A stretch of 7,842 nt of DNA from Chloroflexota bacterium (GTDB lineage Bacteria; Chloroflexota; Anaerolineae; VGOG01). The stretch is from positions 1-7,842 of the forward strand of contig JAUWYT010000062.1 in NCBI GenBank assembly GCA_030615705.1, in the 5' to 3' direction. The position numbers were made by a program, and so were the translations under genes. Position 1 is the first letter of the stretch. Every line of letters starts with the position of its first letter. Shown piece after piece: positions 1-5,184 of the stretch. The notes beneath the pieces are model-generated. The model ran no database searches and had not been told where the DNA came from. It was given only the letters and a program-made list of their open reading frames with translations.

Positions 1-2
1 AC

Positions 3-134
3 TCGTCGCCAGCTACGCCCACTCCCTCTCCAACCGCTACGCCGACTTCTACCTCAAGCCCCACCCCGACCCCGAGACCAACCTCTAGCCCGACCCCTAC
101 TCCCACCCCAACTCCTACTCCAATGCCTACGCCG
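3..134 (+). repeat. Low-complexity Thr/Pro/Ser linker-coding tract
   Basis: Cytosine-rich ACN/CCN codons encode an irregular TPTP/SPT linker of at least 44 residues in front of the deacetylase domain. Such linkers join a secretion or anchoring segment to an extracellular enzyme. The irregularity at codon level shows selection on protein composition, not a clean DNA tandem repeat. The tract continues beyond the left edge. Confidence 0.8.
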
Positions 135-905
135 GATGGAGTTGCACGGGAAGTGCAAGTGCCTATTCTTATGTACCATCACATCGCTGTTCCTCCGCCC
201 GATGCTGACGCTATCCGCCGTGACCTCTCCGTTGCGCCCCCAGATTTCGAGGAACAGTTGCGCTACCTGGCCAAAGCTGGCTATCATTCTATAAGCTTGC
301 GTGATCTCATCTACCATCTGGCCATAGGTCAACGCCTGCCTCGCAAGCCGATTATTCTGACCTTCGATGACGGCTATCGGGATAACTACACCCATGCATA
401 CCCCCTACTCAAAAAGTATGGCTTTGGGGGGACTTTTTTCCTGGTCACTGCCCCCGTTGACCAAGAGCATGAGGAACACCTCTCCTGGGATCAGGTCAAG
501 GAGATGAGCGCTGGTGGTATGCAGTTCGAGCCCCACACCTATACCCATCCCGACCTGAGGGGGCAACCCGTTGATTACATCGTCTGGCAGATCATGGCCT
601 CCAAGGAGGCCGCCGAAGAGCGCACGGGGCAGACGTCGCGTTTCTTCTCCTATCCTTCAGGCAGGTACGATCAGCAGGTAGTGGATGTCCTGCGCTCGGC
701 TTACTTTTGGGGAGCTGTCACCATAAACCAGGGCACTCAGCAATCCTCCCAGCAGCCCTTCGAGCTGAAGAGGATCAGGGTCAGGGGGAGCGATACCCTG
801 GAGGATTTCGTCCAAAAGTTGCACCTGGAATGGGAAATAGAGGGTGCAGAGGGAAGGCCCCCCTTTCTTCCCTTGATCCAAAAAGACCTCGAAGATGTAT
901 TTTGA
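3..905 (+). CDS. Polysaccharide deacetylase (NodB domain), secreted, 5' truncated by window edge
   Basis: This is the C-terminal 300 residues of a carbohydrate esterase family 4 protein that likely removes N- or O-acetyl groups from a surface or wall polysaccharide. The frame is open from base 3. Codons 1-40 encode a Thr/Pro/Ser-rich linker, so the ATG at 123 is only a Met inside that linker and the true start, with the expected signal peptide or membrane anchor, lies off the left edge. The catalytic domain begins near VPILMYHH. NodB motif 1 is TFDDG (360-374), with the metal and catalytic Asp pair. Motif 2 is HTYTH (534-548), giving the two metal-binding His. Motif 3 is RFFSYPSG (about 639-662), followed by FWGAVT and RIRVRG strands. 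The domain appears complete and intact, ending LEDVF-stop. Its stop codon overlaps the start of the NFACT gene by 11 bases, which suggests one transcript. The family assignment is secure; the substrate is unknown. Confidence 0.93.
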   Translation, partial: SSPATPTPSPTATPTSTSSPTPTPRPTSSPTPTPTPTPTPMPTPDGVAREVQVPILMYHHIAVPPPDADAIRRDLSVAPPDFEEQLRYLAKAGYHSISLRDLIYHLAIGQRLPRKPIILTFDDGYRDNYTHAYPLLKKYGFGGTFFLVTAPVDQEHEEHLSWDQVKEMSAGGMQFEPHTYTHPDLRGQPVDYIVWQIMASKEAAEERTGQTSRFFSYPSGRYDQQVVDVLRSAYFWGAVTINQGTQQSSQQPFELKRIRVRGSDTLEDFVQKLHLEWEIEGAEGRPPFLPLIQKDLEDVF

Positions 906-2591
906 TGCCTTAACTATGGCTGCCGTGGCCGACGAGTTACGGGCCCAGATCCTGGGCGGGCGAGTGCAGAAGGTTCTTCTGCCCGATGGTCTTTCCATAG
1001 GGATGGAAGTATATGCCCACGGGGAGTGTAGATACCTGTTGGGCCCGGTTCATCCTGAGCACGCCCGCCTGCACCTGGCATGGGAGAAGCTGCGGCGTTG
1101 GGTGGAGAAACCTACGCCGCTCCTACTTCTCTTATACGTAAATACGTGCGCGGAGGACGGATTGTGGCTATCGAGCAGCCGCCCTTTGAACGAGTCCTCC
1201 ACATCGGGACGCAGCACCCAGAGAGCAATACAACCCTGATCGTCGAAGTCATGGGTCGCTACAGCAACATCGTTTTGGTTGCCGAGGAGGGCCTCATCCT
1301 GGAGTGCATCAAGCGGGTAGGGCCTGAGAAAAGTCGTTACCGTAGCATGCTGCCCCGGCATCTCTACGTTCCCCCGCCGCCCCAGCCCAAGCTTGACCCC
1401 ACCGACGTCACGGAATTGCGCCTCAGGGATATCCTGACCGATGTTTCTCCTGAGTCCCCCATTTGGAAGGCCTTGGTAGGGGGCATCGGCGGCGTCAGCC
1501 CCCTGATGGCCAGAGAGGTCGTCCACCGGGCAATGGGAGATGCTGAGGCAGCCATCTCCCAGAGGGCCAAAATCTCCCCTTCGTTGGAGGCTTTTCAAGA
1601 GATGCTGATGCCGGTTTGGGAGCACTGCTGGCAGCCAAGCATCGTAAAGAGGAACGAGCGCCTGGTGGCCTTCGCTCCCTATCCCCTGACTCAATACGAC
1701 GATTGGGAGGAGGTGGATAGCATCAGTCAGGCGGTGGAGCCTATTATAGGCAGATGGTCGGCGGGGATGCTTACGCAGCAGCCAAGCGGAGAGCAAGGGA
1801 GGCTATCTTTCGGGCCAGGGAGAGGGTGCGGAGGAAGCGAGAGGCTTTGGAGAGATCGAGGGTCTCGCAGGCGCAGGCGGAGGAACTGCGGCGCCAGGGG
1901 GGAGATGATCCTGGCCTATGCTCACCGCATCGAGCCTGGACAGCGGGAGCTGGCGGCGCCCGTCGGGTCCGATGAGCCACCTGTGTTGATCGAACTGGAC
2001 CCGCGCCTCTCAGAGGTGTAGAACGCCCAGCGTTACTTTGAGAAGTACAACAAGGCCAAGAGCGCTGCTGGGGAGATCCCCGCTCTATTGCAGCGAGCGG
2101 AGCTAGAGATGCGTTACCTCGATCAGTTGGAGACCGACTTGGACTTACCGGCCAATTGGCCTGAGATTCGGGACGTCGAGGCCTGTTTGGCCGAAGCCGG
2201 CTATATCAAAGTGGAGCACAGTAAGCCTTTGGCTATGAATTCCCAGGATGGCTTGCTCATCCTGGTGGGCAAGAACAGCCGTCAGAACGAGGAGGTCACC
2301 TTTTGGCGAGCCGCTCCTCACGACCTATGGCTGCACGTCCGGGGCGCGCCCGGCGCTCGTGTCATCGTCAAGACTGGAGGACAGGAGGTGCCGGAAGCCA
2401 CCTTGCAACAGGCCGCTCAATTGGCTGCATACTACTCCCGAGCGCGGGGTTCGGCCCGCGTGGCCGTAGATTACACTGAGCGACGGTACGTGCGCCCCAT
2501 CAAGGGGGCTGGTCCCGGCCTGGTGACTTACACTCAGGAGAAGACAATCCGTGTAACACCACAAGAACCCACCTTCTCTATTCCACCTTGA
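895..2591 (+). pseudogene. rqcH: Rqc2/RqcH/FbpA (NFACT) family protein, broken by three frameshifts and one TAG
   Basis: The intact family binds split 50S subunits with stalled peptidyl-tRNA and adds C-terminal Ala tails (bacterial ribosome quality control). The start at 895 gives MYFDALTMAAVADELR, the usual N-terminus. Order of parts: NFACT-N (about 895-1330, including FERVLHIG and VEVMGRYSNIV), a helix-hairpin-helix-like part (GGVSPLMAREVVHRA, near 1490-1535), a charged coiled coil (about 1754-1900 and 2025-2150), and NFACT-R/DUF814 (about 2200-2591, with DGLLILVGKNSRQNE, DLWLHVRGAPGARV and VDYT). Coding sense moves from frame 1 to frame 3 at 1132-1136 (net -1), from frame 3 to frame 2 near 1740 (net -1), and back to frame 3 at the G6 run 1897-1902 (+1). 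TAG at 2019-2021 interrupts SEV-NAQRYFEKY, probably GAG to TAG. Corrected, the 1697 bases become 1698, or 565 residues, a normal family length. RqcH's conserved DR pair appears as ER. It could be a true pseudogene or assembly error. Confidence 0.9.
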
Positions 2592-2805
2592 TCTTAGTGG
2601 CTTTCTTCTTGGGTTTTTCTTCTGTACATGCGATGGCCGTGTCGAGTAGGCTGCGCATGGCCAATAACATCTCCCGACGAGCGGCTTGAGTGTGTTGGCG
2701 GAACTCCTCGGGCAGGTGTGGCGAAAGCTTCTTGCAGCCCTCCCTAAAGCCTTTGACGCCATCGGCCAGCCAGTCCTCGAAGACGAACTCCCTCTCTTCC
2801 GCCAT
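2578..2805 (-). CDS. Hypothetical 75-residue charged protein
   Basis: I do not assign a function. The 75-residue product begins MAEEREFVFEDWL, is mostly predicted helical (EEFRQHTQAARREMLLAMRSLLDTAIA) and ends in a basic tail (KPKKKATKIKVE). There is no signal peptide, membrane segment or Cys motif. ATG at 2805 is preferred over the GTG at 2814 because a strong Shine-Dalgarno, GGGAGG (2814-2819), sits 8 bases before the ATG but would run into the GTG. It lies 51 bases after the restored end of the HEPN gene on the same strand, so it may be the third gene of that transcript. Its last 14 bases overlap the convergent NFACT gene. The good ribosome site and organised amphipathic helices support a real gene. 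A small DNA- or protein-binding accessory protein is possible, but that is only inference. Confidence 0.72.
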   Translation of the reverse strand: MAEEREFVFEDWLADGVKGFREGCKKLSPHLPEEFRQHTQAARREMLLAMRSLLDTAIACTEEKPKKKATKIKVE

Positions 2806-2813
2806 GCTCCTCA

Positions 2814-2819
2814 CCTCCC
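2814..2819 (-). promoter_or_regulatory. Ribosome binding site that fixes the start of the 75-aa gene
   Basis: On the - strand this reads GGGAGG, followed by 8 bases and then ATG at 2805. The spacing is ideal for 2805 and excludes the in-frame GTG at 2812-2814, which overlaps the site itself. Confidence 0.75.
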
Positions 2820-2856
2820 TTTAACAACTGTTTTAACAGGTTGTGATCTAGACCTT

Positions 2857-3281
2857 TCATCCTTCCCTAACGCCGATTAACTTCGCACAGGTGGCGAACA
2901 CTTCCTCCGCTCCTGCCAAAGCTTGCTTTGCCTCTTCCTCCCTATAGAGTACATCGGGCAGGATACCAAGGCTTCATCGCCGTACATGCTTCTCTCCCAT
3001 TCCTCCCTCAGCTGTCCCGAGATTTGGGCCAAATAGTCGGTCTTCTCACTGAACCATTCGGGGAACTTGGCTCGGTTCTGTCGCAAGACCGGGCTCACGT
3101 CATGCCATTTGGGGAAATCGATCCCTGCTAAGTAGAGGGCAGCCTTCAGAGATAGCTCAACACACTCCTGGGAGAGACGTATGACAAAGGCGTAATCTTC
3201 GTCATCGAGGCTCCTCTTGGCTGCTTGCCTCCTGCTTTGCGCCTGTTTCAGCAATCCCTTGGCTACCTCTTCGTTGGTCAC
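2857..3281 (-). pseudogene. HEPN-domain protein, partner of the nucleotidyltransferase, frameshifted near its C-terminus
   Basis: HEPN proteins are small all-helical partners of minimal nucleotidyltransferases. The start is GTG at 3281, whose GTGA overlaps the stop codon of the upstream nucleotidyltransferase (4-base overlap, translational coupling). Residues 1-104 fit the family: a first helix (EEVAKGLLKQAQSRRQAAKRS), a second helix with LSQECVELSLKAALYLAGI, then FPKWHDVSPVL. After GDEA the frame is lost. As written, the protein goes on in an unlike frame (about 30 residues rich in Arg, Lys and Ser) to a stop at 2877, 134 residues in all. One missing base near 2968 restores GILPDVLYREEEAKQALAG and the following AEEVFATCAKLIGVREG, ending with TGA at 2857: 141 residues, a far better family end. 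No RX4-6H motif is visible, so ribonuclease activity is doubtful. The lesion may be a real mutation or a sequence error. Confidence 0.8.
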
Positions 3282-3772
3282 AGCTCGATTATCTCCCCGA
3301 ACTTGAGATCGGGCTTCAGACCCCAGTACCATTTTTCACCGATGTACACCTTCTTCGAGCCCAGCTCTTTCATCCTGGCCCGCAGGTGATCCAGAACCCC
3401 GCTGAAGAAATGATCCTCATCGTAGAGGATGACGGCGTCCGTGGTCATATCCAGGTAGTAGGGCGCGGTATGGCGGGCCTCTTCCCTGGTCTTCAGTACG
3501 GTGGTGAGGACCTGGTATTGGCCTTCTTCCAGCCGCTGCGGAACCTCTCTTTCTACTTCCCTCTCAAGCCGGGACACCATGTCCCGTCGCGCGAACTGAG
3601 CACGAGGGAGCTCCCCGAAGACCAGAAGCAGGTCTATGTCCGAATCGGGACGGTAGTCGCCGCGGGCCACGGAGCCGTAGAGAACGACGGAGACCAGGTT
3701 GTCGCCGAACTCCTCCTTCAATCTCTCCACGAGTTTAGCGATCAAAGCCTGCACAGTCGATCGGTCATCCAC
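3278..3772 (-). CDS. Minimal nucleotidyltransferase (MNT, pol-beta fold), 164 aa
   Basis: The product is a member of the pol-beta-like minimal nucleotidyltransferases, which usually transfer a nucleotide to a partner protein or small molecule. The signature GS-x10-D-x-D is complete: Gly33-Ser34 in LYGSVARGDYRP, with metal-binding Asp45 and Asp47 (SDIDLLLVFG). The C-terminal part (APYYLDMTTDAVILYDED, then an ending LKPDLKFGEIIEL) is the usual tail of stand-alone proteins of this group. The open frame reaches back to a GTG at 3847, but a near-perfect promoter lies inside that extension. GTG at 3772 is chosen because AAGGA (3781-3785) sits 8 bases upstream of it. The stop overlaps the HEPN gene start by 4 bases, giving a coupled MNT-HEPN pair. 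In some such pairs the MNT protein adds AMP to the HEPN toxin; whether that holds here is inference, as this HEPN lacks the RNase motif. Confidence 0.9.
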   Translation of the reverse strand: MDDRSTVQALIAKLVERLKEEFGDNLVSVVLYGSVARGDYRPDSDIDLLLVFGELPRAQFARRDMVSRLEREVEREVPQRLEEGQYQVLTTVLKTREEARHTAPYYLDMTTDAVILYDEDHFFSGVLDHLRARMKELGSKKVYIGEKWYWGLKPDLKFGEIIEL

Positions 3773-3780
3773 CGCTTGAA

Positions 3781-3785
3781 TCCTT
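3781..3785 (-). promoter_or_regulatory. Ribosome binding site for the nucleotidyltransferase
   Basis: On the - strand this reads AAGGA (inside GAAGAAGGA), 8 bases before GTG 3772. It lies 21 bases downstream of the -10 box, so the transcript would have a short leader of roughly 25-30 bases. Confidence 0.65.
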
Positions 3786-3806
3786 CTTCCCGCTGTTGGC
3801 AAGATA

Positions 3807-3835
3807 ATTATACTATGATCTGTTTGAGCAGTCAA
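3807..3835 (-). promoter_or_regulatory. Near-consensus sigma70 promoter for the MNT-HEPN module
   Basis: Read on the - strand, TTGACT (3830-3835) matches five of six -35 positions. It is followed by exactly 17 bases and TATAAT (3807-3812), a perfect -10 box. Transcription would begin around 3800, just ahead of the ribosome site and GTG start of the nucleotidyltransferase. The -35 box overlaps the stop codon of the GT9 gene (3832-3834), so the module is promoted independently although it is packed against the glycosyltransferase genes. No operator is obvious around it. Confidence 0.8.
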
Positions 3836-5091
3836 AGGCTGTCGCACGAGCCCTGCTCGGCTGGCGCTTCTGCCGCTTGAATCAACCTACCTGCTGCCTC
3901 CAGCACCTGCTCTATGGGGATGTTTCGCACGCAAGGGTGCCGGTCCAGCTCGGCGGGGGTGTAGTCGAGGCGGTTGCAGGGGATGCAATCCATCTCTGAG
4001 GTGACGACGATGTGATGGGCTGGGTCGCCCCAAGGACCGAAGGCGCGGCTGTCCACAGGGCCGAAAAGATGCACCGTCGGGGTGCCCGTTGCCACGGCTA
4101 AGTGCAAAGGCCCGCTGTCCACTCCGAGCACCAATTGGCAGCGAGCCATGATGGCTGCCAATCCTCCCAAACTCGTCTCCCCAGCGGCCACGATGGGCTT
4201 CGTGGTCATCTCTTCCGCGATGGCTCTACATAAGGGTGATTCCTCTGCCGAGCCGGTTAGTATGACCTTAGCTCCGTACCGTTGAGCTAGGGTATTAGCT
4301 ACCTGAGCCCACGCTTCGTTTTTCCACAACTTGACCGGCGCTCCGGCACCAGGATGAATGCAAATCAGCAGCTCACCATCCTCGACACCATGTCCTTCCA
4401 AATAACCTTCAGCGAACACCTCGTCTTCAGTGGTTAAGTTGAACTCGAGCGGCGAGCTCGTAACTTGTAACCCTTCGGCCAAACTCAGGACAGGCTTGCA
4501 GCTTGCAACTTGCTCCACCAAGGCCAGATTCTGCTCCACCTCATGGCGATCGGATGAATAAGGGACGATGTCGGTCAGAAAGGGCCGAACCTCGGCGACG
4601 TCGTAGCCTACTCGGCGGGGGATGCCAGCCAAATAGGCGAGCAATGCCCCCCACCAGTGGTCGAAGCGGAGAATGATGGCCAAGTCAAAGCCTTCTTGTC
4701 TCAACTGTCTGGCGTATTGGAGGAGGATCACATAAGGTTCGAATACGGATCGCTTCTTCTGCCGGGTGAAGCCAGGGAAAGGGCAAAGGGCGATTTCATC
4801 AATGTTGGGGTTGTTCTCGATGACGGCTTTTGACCAGGTACCGATAAGGTAGGTAATGTGAGCTTGGGGGAAGGCTTCTCGCAGGTTCCTAATGGCAGGA
4901 GTGGTAAAAAGGAGGTCGCCCAGATGGCCGGGGCGGATGAGGACAATGGATCGGAAACGGGCAGACGGATAGCTCTGGCAGGTTGATAGCTTCAGGGGCC
5001 CAGCTAAATTCGGTATCAGACGTAGGAGAAACGATCGGGCTTGCTGGCGTCGTGTTCTCATTGTTGTTTCGCATTTAGGTAAAAGGCGCAT
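3832..5091 (-). CDS. Glycosyltransferase family 9 (ADP-heptose:LPS heptosyltransferase-like)
   Basis: This is a GT-B fold sugar transferase of the RfaF/WaaC type, expected at the inner face of the membrane in surface glycan assembly. The N-domain holds SIVLIRPGHLGDLLFTTPA (residues 48-66, the conserved GD loop). The C-domain holds ICIHPGAGAPVKLW (243-256), LTGSAEE, and GVDSGPLHLAVATGTPTVH (323-341), the nucleotide-sugar site. CIPC near residues 369-372 is a common late motif. Between the domains, residues about 195-213 (VASCKPVLSLAEGLQVTSS) come from an in-frame repeat insertion, described separately. The start is uncertain. ATG 5091 lies 1 base from a strong hairpin and has no clear ribosome site; ATG 5061, eleven codons in, is an alternative, also without a good site. 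A donor other than ADP-heptose is quite possible, since the putative host group generally lacks LPS. It is intact over 419 residues. Confidence 0.9.
   Translation of the reverse strand: MRLLPKCETTMRTRRQQARSFLLRLIPNLAGPLKLSTCQSYPSARFRSIVLIRPGHLGDLLFTTPAIRNLREAFPQAHITYLIGTWSKAVIENNPNIDEIALCPFPGFTRQKKRSVFEPYVILLQYARQLRQEGFDLAIILRFDHWWGALLAYLAGIPRRVGYDVAEVRPFLTDIVPYSSDRHEVEQNLALVEQVASCKPVLSLAEGLQVTSSPLEFNLTTEDEVFAEGYLEGHGVEDGELLICIHPGAGAPVKLWKNEAWAQVANTLAQRYGAKVILTGSAEESPLCRAIAEEMTTKPIVAAGETSLGGLAAIMARCQLVLGVDSGPLHLAVATGTPTVHLFGPVDSRAFGPWGDPAHHIVVTSEMDCIPCNRLDYTPAELDRHPCVRNIPIEQVLEAAGRLIQAAEAPAEQGSCDSL
4460..4513 (-). repeat. Heptamer repeat tract surrounding a 24-bp repeat, in frame inside GT9
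   Basis: On the + strand, GTAACTTGTAAC (4460-4471) lies on one side, and GCTTGCA, GCTTGCA, ACTTGC (4494-4513) follow in tandem on the other. All are variants of a 7-base unit RCTTGYA. Between them, 4471-4494 begins CCCTTCGGCC and ends CTCAGGACAGG. Read on the - strand this encodes PVLSLAEG. From memory, versions of this 24-base sequence (PVLSxxEG or PVLSLSKG when translated) recur in environmental genomes. The tract adds about 18 codons without breaking the frame and sits between the two GT-B domains. Confidence 0.7.
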
Positions 5092-5092
5092 T

Positions 5093-5132
5093 TCGCTCAG
5101 CGGCTGGATCGCCAGATCCAGCCGCTGAGCGA
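5093..5132. repeat. Perfect 18-bp inverted repeat (hairpin A) in front of GT9
   Basis: The arms 5093-5110 and 5115-5132 pair perfectly (TCGCTCAGCGGCTGGATC and its complement) around a 4-base loop, GCCA on + and TGGC on -. The end of the right arm shares two bases with hairpin B. No T-run follows on either strand, so it does not look like a classic intrinsic terminator. In the GT9 direction the structure ends one base before ATG 5091, where it could block ribosome entry at that codon, stabilise an mRNA end, or dampen read-through from the GT4 genes. Confidence 0.85.
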
Positions 5133-5150
5133 CGGATTTGGCAATCCGTC
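5131..5150. repeat. 8-bp inverted repeat (hairpin B) next to hairpin A
   Basis: GACGGATT (5131-5138) and AATCCGTC (5143-5150) enclose the loop TGGC. Its core, GGATTTGGCAATCC, is the same design as hairpin A read on the - strand, GGATCTGGCGATCC. The two are therefore related elements in opposite orientation. There is no T-run. Confidence 0.75.
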
Positions 5151-5184
5151 ACGAGCGTGGAAGTGTCACTTTTGCCACAATGGG

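Noticed and set aside
54..395. Open frame of 113 codons on the - strand opposite the deacetylase
   Set aside because: Its Arg/Gly/Ser-rich sequence is the complement of the Pro/Thr linker and of a well-conserved NodB domain on the + strand; it has no family features.
1050..1796. Long open frame (248 codons) on the - strand opposite the NFACT gene
   Set aside because: The + strand shows unmistakable NFACT sequence through the same interval. The opposite frame is a by-product of GC-rich codon use.
895..2591. Programmed frameshifting or stop-codon readthrough in the NFACT gene
   Set aside because: Three shifts in differing directions plus a TAG, mostly without slippery heptamers, make recoding implausible compared with decay or sequence error.
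2585..2640. Search for a bidirectional terminator between the convergent NFACT and 75-aa genes
   Set aside because: The coding ends overlap by 14 bases and no stem with a T-run is visible on either strand.
2826..2842. Imperfect palindrome AACTGTT-TT-AACAGGTT upstream of the 75-aa gene, possible operator
   Set aside because: Arms are only 7-8 bases with one mismatch, it overlaps no convincing promoter, and the region is AT-rich. It is kept only as a weak possibility.
5157..5177. Small stem GTGG-AAGTG-T-CACTT-(TTG)-CCAC after the GT4 stop, possible terminator
   Set aside because: It has a single-base loop, a 3-base bulge and no T-run, so it is unlikely to terminate transcription on its own.
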